Shown: positions 8,137 to 16,768, counted from the first letter of the stretch. The stretch: 64,000 nucleotides of DNA from Priestia megaterium (GCF_023824195.1 NZ_CP085442.1:3138001-3202000), one strand, 5' to 3'. Made by a program: numbers and translations. The notes: generated from the sequence alone by a model not told the origin.

Positions 8137-8970
8137 ATGCATAAAAATCAGGACTTATATCATTTTTTCAAAGAACATTCTCTTCAATTAACTGAAGACT
8201 GGTACAATCAGCTCGACGATGAAAATGAGTTCTCTGTCTATTCGAGTAAAAATCCAGCAATTGTGAAAGAACTGAAGCAGCAAAATCAAGATTATTTCCA
8301 GCATTTATTTGACGTATTTATAAAGGATGAGGAGTATTTTTTTTCAGATTTTCAGCAGTGGTCGATAGAACTAGCGCGTGATCCAAAGCATTTAAATACG
8401 CCTCTTCACTTTATTATTCGAGAATATTTTAATTCACAAAAAATTGCCGTTAATTATTTAAAGAAGTTTATCTCCTTGCATTCGAATGAGGTAAGCGTAG
8501 ATAAGATATTTATGTGGTATGACATTATTGTTAAAGCTTTTGATCTATCTATTTATATCTTTATTCAAGAATATCATAAAAATACGCAAGAACAGCTGAA
8601 CGCTCAGAAAGAGTTAATTAATGAATTAAGTTCTCCTGTCATCATGCTTCAAAACAAAGTTGCACTTCTGCCTCTTGTGGGGGATATTGGAACGGTCAAA
8701 AGTCAGTTTATTTTAGAAAATACGCTTCAGCAATGCTCGGAAAAAGGCGTTGAACATTTATGTATTGACCTGCTCGGCGTAGCTACGATTGATACGATGA
8801 TGGCACAGGAGATTTTTAATTTAGTAAAAGCTCTTCGTTTAATTGGTGTGCAAACAATTTTATCTGGAATTCGACCGGAAATTTCTCAAACTGCAATTCG
8901 TTTAGGGCTTTCATTTGAACATGTTAAAACTACTTCTTCTCTTGCACAAGCACTTAATTCTATTAGTTAA
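8137..8970 (+). CDS. RsbR-like stressosome protein (globin-fold N-domain plus STAS)
   Basis: 277 residues. The N-terminal 165 residues are all-helical, as in the non-heme globin domain of RsbR paralogues, followed by a STAS domain from about 170 (KVALLPLVGDIGT). Both phosphorylation threonines of RsbR are present, in GDIGT (T186) and ATIDT (T220). RsbR proteins form the stressosome core with RsbS and hold the kinase RsbT until stress. The ATG giving MHKNQDLYHFF is chosen because AAGGAGA lies 6-8 bases upstream; a longer frame begins inside the preceding hairpin. A SigB-type promoter lies upstream, so the gene may be self-amplifying with the stress response. Confidence 0.87.
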   Translation: MHKNQDLYHFFKEHSLQLTEDWYNQLDDENEFSVYSSKNPAIVKELKQQNQDYFQHLFDVFIKDEEYFFSDFQQWSIELARDPKHLNTPLHFIIREYFNSQKIAVNYLKKFISLHSNEVSVDKIFMWYDIIVKAFDLSIYIFIQEYHKNTQEQLNAQKELINELSSPVIMLQNKVALLPLVGDIGTVKSQFILENTLQQCSEKGVEHLCIDLLGVATIDTMMAQEIFNLVKALRLIGVQTILSGIRPEISQTAIRLGLSFEHVKTTSSLAQALNSIS

Positions 8971-8972
8971 GC

Positions 8973-9006
8973 ATATGGCTCTCTATTACAGCATAGAGAG
9001 CCATAT
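8973..9006. terminator. Long hairpin between convergent genes
   Basis: A perfect 14-bp stem (ATATGGCTCTCTAT / ATAGAGAGCCATAT) between the RsbR-like gene and the convergent gene ending at 9007. No clear T tract, so termination strength is uncertain. Confidence 0.6.
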
Positions 9007-9483
9007 CTATGGCGTTTCAAATTTTACTGGGGTGTAGTAGACACGCCCGATTAACTTTTTTCCTTTGCTATCTTTCCAGTCCGCTACGAGTATATACCGA
9101 TCACTGCGAGAGGCAGAATCTACTGTAATAGCAGATGTTTTTTTTATGTCCTTTTTTTCTACTATGTTTTCATAAATAGACTGATTGCGAATTTGTTTGT
9201 AATAAAGCGCATTAGGTTTTTTACCATCTATTTCAACGGACACTTGACCACCTTGAGAGACGGGAATACTATCTTTCATAACAATTTGTCTAAAATTTTT
9301 TCGTTCGCCAAAATCAGCTTCACATTCGGTCCAGCAAAAAAATAAAGGCTTGATGATGGCTTCCTTGCCTTCTGCTATTATTTTTATAGCGGGTGGATAA
9401 GGACCTTCAAGCGTTTCAGCTGTAGGAACCTGATATGCGGCTAATGAAAACACACTAAATAGGATAACCACCACTTTTTTCAT
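9007..9483 (-). CDS. Secreted protein, unknown function
   Basis: 158 residues with a typical signal peptide (MKKVVVILFSVFSLAAYQVP, cleavage around residue 22). The mature part is mostly beta-rich and holds two cysteines in CWTEC. I do not recognise the family. The start is the ATG with AAAGGAGG 8 bases ahead; a longer in-frame extension is not plausible. It sits downstream of another exported protein gene (9621-10097) on the same strand, separated by a terminator, and convergent with the RsbR-like gene. Confidence 0.6.
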   Translation of the reverse strand: MKKVVVILFSVFSLAAYQVPTAETLEGPYPPAIKIIAEGKEAIIKPLFFCWTECEADFGERKNFRQIVMKDSIPVSQGGQVSVEIDGKKPNALYYKQIRNQSIYENIVEKKDIKKTSAITVDSASRSDRYILVADWKDSKGKKLIGRVYYTPVKFETP

Positions 9484-9580
9484 ACTATGTCCTCCCTTTT
9501 TGTGAACGTGGTGCACGTAAGTGAATGAGTGCATAGTATACTCTTTCGCCTGCAACCAAAAGATTCCTTTTATAATCAAC

Positions 9581-9618
9581 AAAAAAACAGCTGCCTATTT
9601 GTTTAGACAGCTGTTTTG
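9581..9618. terminator. Bidirectional terminator
   Basis: AAAAAACAGCTG and CAGCTGTTTTGTT flank a short loop just after the stop codon of the gene at 9621 (minus strand). Confidence 0.8.
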
Positions 9619-9620
9619 TT

Positions 9621-10097
9621 CTATTTACTTAGCATGCTTATTTCTTTTTTCATATCTTTTTCTACATATTCCATTAAATCAGATACGTAGGTTTGAAGCG
9701 GTTTTGTTGCGTCTTTATGATCATTCATCGTTAATTCATAAATGCTATCGATATTATCAATCATCAGTTCCATATCATCGATGACGCCCGTATGCTTATA
9801 CATCGTTTTCATCGTAGGATCAAGGGAAGCTAATTCATTATATTCATAGTTTATAGTATTTGAAATATCATCGAGTTCATTGATAAATTGCTTTTTGGTT
9901 TTTTTTTCGGCCATAAGCTGATTATACTCTTTAAAAGCAGTTTGAAGGTTTTTCTGAGAGGCAGTCAATACTTTCAGCTGTTCTCGTCCTAAATAATAAT
10001 CATAAATACTAGTAACAGTAAAATATCCCCCAAATGTGAGCGCGATTCCGACAACCAAACCTATCCAAAACGTGCTCGTTTTAAAAAAATGTTTCAT
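9621..10097 (-). CDS. Membrane-anchored extracellular helical protein, unknown function
   Basis: 158 residues: one N-terminal membrane anchor (about 9-32) followed by an exported, highly charged helical domain with coiled-coil character (40-155). No catalytic motif is visible and the family is not recognised. Start ATG has AAAGGAG 8 bases upstream. Its own terminator follows. The upstream spacer (10098-10239) shows no convincing promoter hexamers. Confidence 0.6.
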   Translation of the reverse strand: MKHFFKTSTFWIGLVVGIALTFGGYFTVTSIYDYYLGREQLKVLTASQKNLQTAFKEYNQLMAEKKTKKQFINELDDISNTINYEYNELASLDPTMKTMYKHTGVIDDMELMIDNIDSIYELTMNDHKDATKPLQTYVSDLMEYVEKDMKKEISMLSK

Positions 10098-10239
10098 AAT
10101 GACTCCTTTTATCTGTGTTCTATGTACAACACTAGCTCATGCTGCTGCTTTTTCCTAGGATACACCAAAAACGAAGTGGAAGCTACACTTTTTTAAAAGA
10201 TTTGTCGAAATTTGTCTCTTTTTCACAAACTGCCGCACA

Positions 10240-11004
10240 TTATGTTCCATCTCTATTTCTCCATCTATATACATCAAATTCGTTAACCGCTGTAAAACCA
10301 AGTTTTTCATAGGCTGGCTTTCCTGCACTTGTAGCATGCAAAATACACGTATCCACCTGTTTTTTTGCTCCAGTAAGAACTTCCTTCAAATATGCGGTGG
10401 CCAGGCCTTTTCTTCTCATATGTCTAGCTGTAGTGATACAGTACAAACCCGCTGTACCGTCATAAAAAAAGAGAGACCCAGCTACAGCTGGCCGGTTGTG
10501 ATAAAGGCCCAGATATAACTGATATTGGTCAGTGTGCTGCATAAGCTCCCTAAACCTTTCAAGAAAGTCAGCTTGATATTCTTCTGGTTTTTGATAGCCG
10601 TCTATGTATACCGTTATCCATTCTTTCAATTCAGCTTCTGTGTGCACTCGCTTACATTGAAACCCTTCTACTCCTGTATGTACGTATTCTTTTTCTTGAA
10701 TGTGCTGAATCATTCCGATCCATTTTTCATAAGGAACAAATCCATTTTTATGAAGAACTGGCCCAAGGTTATCATATGAAGATGGACCAACAATCCATAG
10801 AGGTTCCTCCCCTTCCGGAGAGCATATCCCTAACGCAGGCTCAATATGACGGGTTCCTGCATATATACCGCGATTGTAAGGAGATGCAGAAATCCATTTA
10901 ATTTCTGGCGTATCCACCTTCACAGATTTCTTCGTATGCTGAAAATACATCCAGTGCTGAATCAAGTGCTGTTCTACTACATCGCTTTGATTTTTTATTT
11001 TCAC
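10240..11004 (-). CDS. GNAT-family N-acetyltransferase
   Basis: 254 residues. The GNAT fold is in the C-terminal half (about 115-250). The acetyl-CoA loop reads HMRRKGLATAYLKEVL (RxxGxA type), and the terminal motif AGKPAYEKLGFTAVNEFDVYRW is typical of the family. The N-terminal 110 residues may be a degenerate second GNAT domain. Substrate unknown. A single-gene unit with no informative neighbours. Confidence 0.8.
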   Translation of the reverse strand: MKIKNQSDVVEQHLIQHWMYFQHTKKSVKVDTPEIKWISASPYNRGIYAGTRHIEPALGICSPEGEEPLWIVGPSSYDNLGPVLHKNGFVPYEKWIGMIQHIQEKEYVHTGVEGFQCKRVHTEAELKEWITVYIDGYQKPEEYQADFLERFRELMQHTDQYQLYLGLYHNRPAVAGSLFFYDGTAGLYCITTARHMRRKGLATAYLKEVLTGAKKQVDTCILHATSAGKPAYEKLGFTAVNEFDVYRWRNRDGT

Positions 11005-11202
11005 TTCATGTCTCCTTTCTTTTCTAAACTATGTTCCTTTTTCTATTATATACTAGTTAGTCTATTTTCTATGACTCTATCGCAGTTCTTAAATCCTTTT
11101 ACAAGTTTATTTTATTTTTTTTGCTATTCTATGAATAGTTTTCTTTTAAGTGGGGTACTAACCTATATAAGCAATACATCATTAAAAAGGAGGATGATAT
11201 TT

Positions 11203-11466
11203 ATGTCATTTTTATGGGCACTTATTGTAGGTGGTATTATTGGGTGGCTTGCCGGATTAATTACAGGAAGAGACGTTCCGGGAGGTATTATTGGTAACAT
11301 TATTGCCGGTTTTATCGGTTCTTGGTTAGGTTCAGCTATCTTTGGAAGCTTCGGACCAGTTGTAGGTGGATTCGCTATTATTCCTGCTATTATCGGATCA
11401 ATCATTTTAGTGTTAATCGTAAGTTTCATTATGAGAAAAATGCGTGGTAATCATAAACATGCCTAA
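11203..11466 (+). CDS. GlsB/YeaQ/YmgE-family stress membrane protein (copy 1)
   Basis: 87 residues, almost entirely hydrophobic with the glycine-rich helices of the GlsB/YeaQ (transglycosylase-associated) family: GGIIGWLAGLITGRDVPGG, then GNIIAGFIGSWLG. Start ATG lies 9 bases after AGGAGG. The B. subtilis relatives YwzA and YdaS belong to the SigB general-stress regulon. A GGGTAC -10-like element is present at 11153-11158 but without a good -35, so SigB control is only suggested. A close paralogue lies at 13019. Function in the membrane is unknown. Confidence 0.88.
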   Translation: MSFLWALIVGGIIGWLAGLITGRDVPGGIIGNIIAGFIGSWLGSAIFGSFGPVVGGFAIIPAIIGSIILVLIVSFIMRKMRGNHKHA

Positions 11467-11482
11467 TAAATTATTATATTAG

Positions 11483-11518
11483 AAAAAGAATCTCTGTTGA
11501 AAAAGAGGTTCTTTTTTT
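11483..11518 (+). terminator. Terminator of GlsB copy 1
   Basis: AAAAAGAATCTCT pairs imperfectly with AGAGGTTCTTTTT, ending in a T run. Confidence 0.75.
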
Positions 11519-11623
11519 ATATGAAAAATTCTTAAAATTTACTATTTTTAATTTCATAATATTGAAAGATAAACCCATTAATGTTAATTTAACCATAATC
11601 ACTATAGAAAAAGAGGAATTAAT

Positions 11624-11809
11624 ATGCTGCTTTCAACCCACCCAAAAGACAAATCCATGTACCAAATACTAATAGAAGAAATCGAACAGACACGAACGTT
11701 AATGATTCAAACGGCTGTCCGTGAAGGAATGACAAGTCCTAACACACTTCAAGTTAGTCGATCATTAGATGCTTTATTAAATAAACTTCAAATTTTCTTC
11801 TACCAATAA
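11624..11809 (+). CDS. Spo0E-like aspartyl-phosphate phosphatase
   Basis: 61 residues with the Spo0E-family pattern: two helices (IEEIEQTRTLMIQTA and SPNTLQVSRSLDALLNKLQ) and the signature SxxLDxLL. Spo0E, YnzD and YisI dephosphorylate Spo0A~P and delay sporulation. The small size and signature make the family call good; the target response regulator is inferred. Start ATG follows AAAGAGG by 7 bases. A terminator follows and is shared with the convergent RsbR paralogue. Confidence 0.82.
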   Translation: MLLSTHPKDKSMYQILIEEIEQTRTLMIQTAVREGMTSPNTLQVSRSLDALLNKLQIFFYQ

Positions 11810-11844
11810 AAGCCCATGAGTATGTAACCATATCATGGGCTTTT
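11808..11844. terminator. Bidirectional terminator
   Basis: AAAAGCCCATGA and TCATGGGCTTTT between the convergent Spo0E-like and RsbR-paralogue genes. Confidence 0.85.
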
Positions 11845-11852
11845 ATTTTGTA

Positions 11853-12668
11853 TTAGTCCGCTTGATTAACGTATTCCACTGCTTGGTGAAGGCTACTGAA
11901 AGTCGTAATGTCAGCCAAATCTAACCCTAAGTTCACCATCGTCTGAGCAATTTCAGCACGAATCCCGCTTAAAACCACTTGAATTCCTAATAATCTTAAA
12001 GCACCGATTACTTTAAAAATTTGGTCCGCTACCATCGTATCAATAATTGGAACCGCGTATAAATCAATAATCAACCAATTTAGCTTGTAGTCGCTGCCGT
12101 GTTGAAGCGCATTTTCCATTAAAATTTGAGCGCGATTTGTATCTAAATCGCCAACAAGAGGAATCACGCCAATTTCTTTCGTAATGCGTACCACAGGAAT
12201 TGAAAGTTCATCAATTGCATAGCGAGCGGATTGAATTTTGTTTGCAAAGTCCGTCATATATGATTTACTAACCCAGTGTACAGCCTTGTCTACTACTACG
12301 TTGAAACGAGAAATAACTTGATAGAAGGCATCAAACGTAAACGTCTCAGCTTTTGCTTCTTCTTTAATAATTTCTCCGATAACATTTCGGTAATAGCTGA
12401 TTTCTTCTAATGCTACATCCAACGGAAGCTGAAGGACAACGAGTAAATTCGCTACTTCTCTTCCCCATTCCTCAAGCACTTCAAAGTTTTTTGTATCATT
12501 TGTTGAGACAGAATCAGCATATATTTGAATTAAATGAACGCGCCACGGTTCTAACTGTTGTTGAATATCTTTTTCTTCATATTTTTTTTGTTTTGAGAAC
12601 TCTTCTTTTTTTTCTAGAATTAAATTCGTAATGTGTTTAAGCTTTTTATCTAATAATAATGACTCCAT
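11853..12668 (-). CDS. RsbR paralogue (stressosome component)
   Basis: 271 residues with a helical globin-fold N-domain (1-150) and a STAS domain (about 160-268). Both RsbR phosphorylation threonines are kept, in GDLDT (T177) and PIIDT (T211). It differs strongly in the N-domain from the RsbR-like protein at 8137 but shares the STAS block, including RLLGIQVVLSGIRAEIAQT. B. subtilis has four such paralogues (RsbRA-RD); which one this matches cannot be settled by eye. A SigA-like promoter (TTTACT, 17 bases, TGATAT) lies on the minus strand near 12702-12731. Start ATG follows CGGGAGA. Confidence 0.88.
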   Translation of the reverse strand: MESLLLDKKLKHITNLILEKKEEFSKQKKYEEKDIQQQLEPWRVHLIQIYADSVSTNDTKNFEVLEEWGREVANLLVVLQLPLDVALEEISYYRNVIGEIIKEEAKAETFTFDAFYQVISRFNVVVDKAVHWVSKSYMTDFANKIQSARYAIDELSIPVVRITKEIGVIPLVGDLDTNRAQILMENALQHGSDYKLNWLIIDLYAVPIIDTMVADQIFKVIGALRLLGIQVVLSGIRAEIAQTMVNLGLDLADITTFSSLHQAVEYVNQAD

Positions 12669-13018
12669 ATTGTTCTCCCGTTAAGAATTTGTTTACTTAA
12701 AATGATATCACAAATACCGTTAAAAAAAGTAAAACTAAGGGAAAAAGCTTTAAAAAATGAACCGGATGTCCCCTTTTACGAATAGAATGAGCTAAATTGA
12801 ATCTAAAACGTACACGAGCTGAACTTCTCTCCTTCATTTTATCGTTACTTTCACAGTGGATTCTCATACATAACTCTTCAATTTAATGTTGGGCTATCTT
12901 AGCATATATGATAAATAGATGAAAAAATGTAAAAGGGTTTGCAACAAGCATGTCGCATGACAAAGTGTGTTTTAGGAAAGACTGAAAAGGAATTCCCTAT
13001 AAAAAGGAGGTTAGGTAT
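12669..13018. other. Intergenic region between RsbR paralogue and GlsB copy 2
   Basis: No gene is visible. It holds the SigA-like promoter of the RsbR paralogue on the minus strand and, on the plus strand, a weak SigB-like promoter close to the GlsB gene (separate entry). Confidence 0.6.
12969..12993 (+). promoter_or_regulatory. Possible SigB promoter of GlsB copy 2
   Basis: GTTTTA, 13 bases and AGGAAT resemble the SigB consensus with mismatches in both boxes. The position (26 bases before the ATG) and the regulon membership of B. subtilis homologues support it. Confidence 0.35.
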
Positions 13019-13288
13019 ATGTCATTTATTTGGACGCTTATTGTTGGAGGACTTATCGGCTGGCTTGCTGGTGCGTTAACGGGACGAGATGTTCCAGGTG
13101 GAATTATCGGAAACATCATCGCTGGGTTCATTGGAGCATGGTTAGGCTCTCTAATTTTTGGAGATTTCGGTCCAGAGATTGGCGGATTCGCAATTGTTCC
13201 TGCTATTATTGGTGCTGTTATTTTAGTCTTAATTGTGAGCTTTGTTTTACGCAAAATGCGCGGAAATAATAATCATCGACATGCCTGA
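13019..13288 (+). CDS. GlsB/YeaQ/YmgE-family stress membrane protein (copy 2)
   Basis: 89 residues, closely similar along the whole length to the protein at 11203 (shared TGRDVPGGIIGNIIAGFIG and RKMRGN near the C-terminus, then a His-rich NNHRHA tail). Three hydrophobic segments. AAAGGAGG lies 8 bases before the ATG. The two copies flank the Spo0E-like gene and RsbR paralogue and probably arose by local duplication. A weak SigB-type promoter is visible. Confidence 0.88.
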   Translation: MSFIWTLIVGGLIGWLAGALTGRDVPGGIIGNIIAGFIGAWLGSLIFGDFGPEIGGFAIVPAIIGAVILVLIVSFVLRKMRGNNNHRHA

Positions 13289-13291
13289 ATA

Positions 13292-13325
13292 AAAAAGAGA
13301 AATCAGCGTCTTGATTTCTCTTTTT
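13292..13325 (+). terminator. Terminator of GlsB copy 2
   Basis: AAAAAGAGAAATCA and TGATTTCTCTTTTT form a 14-bp stem. Confidence 0.85.
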
Positions 13326-13432
13326 CCCTTAATCCTTATAGCAAAATGTTTAACAATGGAGCTACCTGTAAGTGTAATTCTTTATTGCTACATTTAAAAA
13401 TTGCTGCTTGTCACCTCTCACATTTAATACTT

Positions 13433-13543
13433 CTACACCCTCATATCAAGCGCGTTAGTAATGAGCAGCTCTGTACCTTCGAGATCATCAAGCATATCGG
13501 TGAAGATAGCTTCAATATGAACGGGTGCAGTTTTAGCTTTCAT
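13433..13543 (-). pseudogene. Possible coding relic or tiny ORF
   Basis: Minus-strand frame MKAKTAPVHIEAIFTDMLDD... of 36 codons reads like real protein but has no ribosome site and no recognised family. The frame can be followed 6 codons further upstream before a stop. It may be the remnant of a lost gene downstream of the lipoprotein gene. Confidence 0.22.
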
Positions 13544-13567
13544 TGGACATTGTTTTATAGTTGCTTT

Positions 13568-13984
13568 CTATTTGGGCTCTACTAATTCAATAAATGATCT
13601 TGCTTGTTTGCCCTTTAACTGTGCGTAGTGTGTATCTGTAGCTAATTCAACGGTTTCGTTTCCTAAGTTGACCCACATCCGATAAGATTGTATCTTTATA
13701 TCCTTTTTTGTTTCCACCGGTTCAAAGTGAAGAATGTAGTTAGGTTTTCGAATCATTTCAGCTTTTTCTTCTCTCCATGATACATCTTTTAACCACTGCT
13801 GTACTTTTTGCACTTGATTTTGGTCTTTCATTTTAACCGCATGGCCATATTGATTATCGGCTATGTATTTTTCGATTACGAGCTTTTGCTCAACAGTACC
13901 GCTTGAAGCACTGCTTTGCTGACATCCTGTTATCACCCAACAAATAGCAATGAGAACAACTAATCCAGACCATACTTTTTTCAT
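13568..13984 (-). CDS. Lipoprotein, unknown function
   Basis: 138 residues with a lipoprotein signal peptide (MKKVWSGLVVLIAICWVITG followed by the lipobox Cys at 21). The exported domain of about 115 residues is not recognised; it contains no cysteine besides the lipidated one. Likely anchored on the outer face of the cytoplasmic membrane. A single-gene unit; no terminator is clear directly downstream. Confidence 0.65.
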   Translation of the reverse strand: MKKVWSGLVVLIAICWVITGCQQSSASSGTVEQKLVIEKYIADNQYGHAVKMKDQNQVQKVQQWLKDVSWREEKAEMIRKPNYILHFEPVETKKDIKIQSYRMWVNLGNETVELATDTHYAQLKGKQARSFIELVEPK

Positions 13985-14111
13985 TTACATCTACCTTTCT
14001 TTGTGTAATTGAAATGAGATGTTCTTGCTGAATGATGCTACCAGCTGCTCGTTTTTAAATCTCTTTTTGCATTCTCTTTTCTTCATATAAATCCCTGCTT
14101 CATTTGCTCAA

Positions 14112-14143
14112 AAAAACTGAATCCCCGAAAGGATCCAGTTTTT
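14112..14143 (-). terminator. Terminator without an intact gene
   Basis: AAAAACTG(a)ATCC and GGAT(c)CAGTTTTT. On the minus strand it directly follows the relic frame at 14146-14223, not a complete gene. Confidence 0.6.
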
Positions 14144-14145
14144 CG

Positions 14146-14223
14146 TTACGATTCGACATCTTCTATGACATGAACAGCGCGAATAGCGGCGTTTACTTTT
14201 GTATGTTGAATGCGCTCAGTCGT
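14146..14223 (-). pseudogene. C-terminal gene remnant between ansB and the lipoprotein gene
   Basis: A 25-codon open stretch (TERIQHTKVNAAIRAVHVIE, then DVES and a stop) that looks like a protein C-terminus and is followed by a terminator, but has no start. It lies just after the ansB terminator. Family unknown. Confidence 0.25.
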
Positions 14224-14240
14224 TCAGTAAATGTGTTCAT

Positions 14241-14270
14241 AAAAAAACGGCTTCCTTATGGAAGCCGTTC
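14241..14270 (-). terminator. Terminator of the ansAB operon
   Basis: AACGGCTTC-cataag-GAAGCCGTT followed by a T run on the minus strand, right after the ansB stop. Confidence 0.9.
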
Positions 14271-14273
14271 TAT

Positions 14274-15704
14274 TTACTGACGATCAAACAATGAACTTCC
14301 TGCAATACCAGGGTTCGTCATTTCAAATGGATTTAAAATGAGATCTAATTCCTCTTCTGTTAACACATCGTATTGAAGGCAAAGCTCACGAATTGGTTTT
14401 CCTGTTAAAATCGCTTCACGCGCAATACGAGATACGACTTCATAGCCTAAGTGAGGGTTAACAGCTGTAATAATCCCTACGCTTTTTTCTACATATTCTT
14501 TCATGCGCGTTTCGTTTGCTTCAATTCCTGCTAAACAGTGATCTGTAAAGCTTCTGAAACCGTTGTTCATGATGCTGATTGATTGAAGCAAGTTAAACAC
14601 AAGCACAGGTTCCATGACGTTAAGCTCCATCTGACCTGCTTCTGAAGCAAGAGAGATCGTTTGGTCATTTCCCATTACTTGAAACGCAATTTGATTGATT
14701 AATTCAGCCATAACAGGGTTTACTTTTCCTGGCATGATTGAAGAGCCAGGCTGACGAGCAGGAAGGCTGATTTCTCCTAGACCTGCACGAGGTCCAGATG
14801 CCATTAAACGCAGGTCATTTGCAATTTTAGACATATTTGTCATACAGATTTTAAGCGCTGCAGATACTTCTGTATAAGCATCTGTATTTTGAGTAGCGTC
14901 CACTAAATGCTCTGCATGCACAAGCGGCAGACCGCTGATATCCGCTAAGTGTTTGACCACATTTTCAATATAGCGAGGATCTGCATTTAAGCCTGTTCCA
15001 ACAGCTGTCGCCCCCATATTTACTTCATGCAAGTGGTCACGCGTTGCGCTGATACGCTTAATGTCGCGCGCTAAAACACGGCTGTATGCTTCAAACTCTT
15101 GACCAAGACGAACGGGTACAGCATCTTGAAGGTGCGTACGGCCCATTTTAATTACATGATCAAATTCTTGCGCTTTTCGTTTAAACACATCATGCATATC
15201 ATTCATTGTAACAAGAAGTTTATTTAATAAGTTCAGCGTTGAAATATGGATAGCCGTTGGAAATACATCATTTGTTGACTGAGACATATTAACATGGCTG
15301 TTAGGACTTAATTTACCATACTCCCCTTTATTATTTCCCATAATTTCAAGAGCACGGTTTGCAATAACTTCATTAGCATTCATATTCATTGATGTTCCTG
15401 CTCCGCCTTGAATAGGGTCCACAATAAAGTATTCATGCCACTGACCTGCTAAAATTTCATCAGCTGCTTGCACAATCGCATTTCCAATACCTTCATATAA
15501 GCGCTTTGTATCCATATTTGCAAGCGCTGCCGCTTTTTTTACAATAGCAAGCGCTTTAATCATTTCTTCATGTACTTTATAACCCGTAATCGGGAAATTT
15601 TCTACGGCACGTGCGGTTTGTACACCGTAGTATACGTCTGCTGGGATTTGTTTTTCTCCTAGAAAATCAGCTTCTGTACGATATCCTGCTGTTTCTTGTT
15701 TCAT
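14274..15704 (-). CDS. ansB: Aspartate ammonia-lyase (aspartase)
   Basis: 476 residues of the fumarase/aspartase superfamily; converts L-aspartate to fumarate and ammonia in the cytosol. The signature GSSIMPGKVNP with the catalytic Ser loop is present, as are GRTHLQDAVP and NMNANEVIANRA. The start is the ATG giving MKQETAGYRTEADFLGEKQI; the ribosome site (GCAGG) is weak, which fits coupling to ansA 19 bases upstream. It follows L-asparaginase in the same transcript, so asparagine is taken to fumarate in two steps. The divergent AnsR repressor controls the operon. Confidence 0.93.
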   Translation of the reverse strand: MKQETAGYRTEADFLGEKQIPADVYYGVQTARAVENFPITGYKVHEEMIKALAIVKKAAALANMDTKRLYEGIGNAIVQAADEILAGQWHEYFIVDPIQGGAGTSMNMNANEVIANRALEIMGNNKGEYGKLSPNSHVNMSQSTNDVFPTAIHISTLNLLNKLLVTMNDMHDVFKRKAQEFDHVIKMGRTHLQDAVPVRLGQEFEAYSRVLARDIKRISATRDHLHEVNMGATAVGTGLNADPRYIENVVKHLADISGLPLVHAEHLVDATQNTDAYTEVSAALKICMTNMSKIANDLRLMASGPRAGLGEISLPARQPGSSIMPGKVNPVMAELINQIAFQVMGNDQTISLASEAGQMELNVMEPVLVFNLLQSISIMNNGFRSFTDHCLAGIEANETRMKEYVEKSVGIITAVNPHLGYEVVSRIAREAILTGKPIRELCLQYDVLTEEELDLILNPFEMTNPGIAGSSLFDRQ

Positions 15705-15723
15705 AGCTGTACCTGCTTTCTTT

Positions 15724-16716
15724 TTAATTAATATCTTCTGCAATCGACGTTTCCATCATCTTTTTAACTTGGTGAGGGTCTTTCGTTTGTCCGAGCACCC
15801 ACATTAATTTAGGAACAATGGCTTCTGTGTTCATGTTTTTTGAGCGCACGACGCTGTCATGATTAATCATTCGGCCTACTTCATAAATGCCCATGTCTTC
15901 TCCTTCTTCAAGACACTGAGTCGTAATGACAACGGATACACCGTGGTTTGTTAACTCAACAAGCTTGGCTAAAATGTTGCGAACTTGAAATGGAATACCT
16001 CCACTTCCATAGCTTTCAACAACAACGCCTTGATATACATCCTTTAATCCATCGAAAAATTCAGGTTTAATGCCGGGAAACAGTTTAACAACTGCTACAT
16101 CCGTACAAAGAGATGTATTAACCGTCAACTCTTCTTTACTAGAGCGAACGGGTTTTGTATATTCCACCGTATTATCATGGATAGACGCCACGTATGGATA
16201 ATTAATGCTTTCAAATGCATCATAGCTTTTTGTACGAAGCTTGATTGCTCTTGTGCCTTGAATCACACGACCGTCAAAGACTACATAGACTCCGCCTGTT
16301 TCTTCACAAGCAAAGCGAATCGCATCTGCAATATTGCGCTTCGCGTCCGTTTTACTAAATGAAATAGGAATTTGAGATCCTGTAATCGCAATTGGTTTTT
16401 TAGAATGCTGAAGCATGTAAGAAAGAGCTGCCGATGTGTAGGCCATTGTATCAGTTCCATGGGTGATAACAAAACCATCGTATTCATTATAATGCTCTTC
16501 AATCGCTTTTGCCATCTCTATCCAACATTCTGGCTGCATATTTGTACTATCAAGATTCATAAGAGATTTGCTGTCAATTTGACAGTGTTCATTTAAATCA
16601 GGTATGTAGCTTAGTAATTGATCTGGCTCCATTCCAGGAACAAGTCCATTTTCACCTTCAAGTGAAGCGACCGTTCCACCAGTTGATAACAATAATAGTT
16701 TTTTCAAAACCGACAT
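15724..16716 (-). CDS. ansA: L-asparaginase
   Basis: 330 residues, type I/II asparaginase fold; hydrolyses asparagine to aspartate and ammonia. Catalytic threonines sit in [11 protein letters not shown] (residues 8-18) and [10 protein letters not shown] (about 89-98). No signal peptide, so cytosolic. Start ATG has AAAGGGG at about 6 bases. First gene of the ansAB operon, with a SigA promoter and two candidate AnsR boxes upstream. Confidence 0.94.
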   Translation of the reverse strand: MSVLKKLLLLSTGGTVASLEGENGLVPGMEPDQLLSYIPDLNEHCQIDSKSLMNLDSTNMQPECWIEMAKAIEEHYNEYDGFVITHGTDTMAYTSAALSYMLQHSKKPIAITGSQIPISFSKTDAKRNIADAIRFACEETGGVYVVFDGRVIQGTRAIKLRTKSYDAFESINYPYVASIHDNTVEYTKPVRSSKEELTVNTSLCTDVAVVKLFPGIKPEFFDGLKDVYQGVVVESYGSGGIPFQVRNILAKLVELTNHGVSVVITTQCLEEGEDMGIYEVGRMINHDSVVRSKNMNTEAIVPKLMWVLGQTKDPHQVKKMMETSIAEDIN

Positions 16717-16768
16717 CCCCTTTGCTTAATTTTTGTAAAAAAACCTGACAATCTATCAAATAAATTAT

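Noticed and set aside
11153..11158. GGGTAC as SigB -10 for GlsB copy 1
   Set aside because: No acceptable -35 at 12-15 bases; kept only as a remark in the gene entry.
13346..13585. 79-codon plus-strand reading frame after GlsB copy 2
   Set aside because: Cys/Leu-rich composition unlike a real protein, no ribosome site, and opposite to a more protein-like minus-strand relic.
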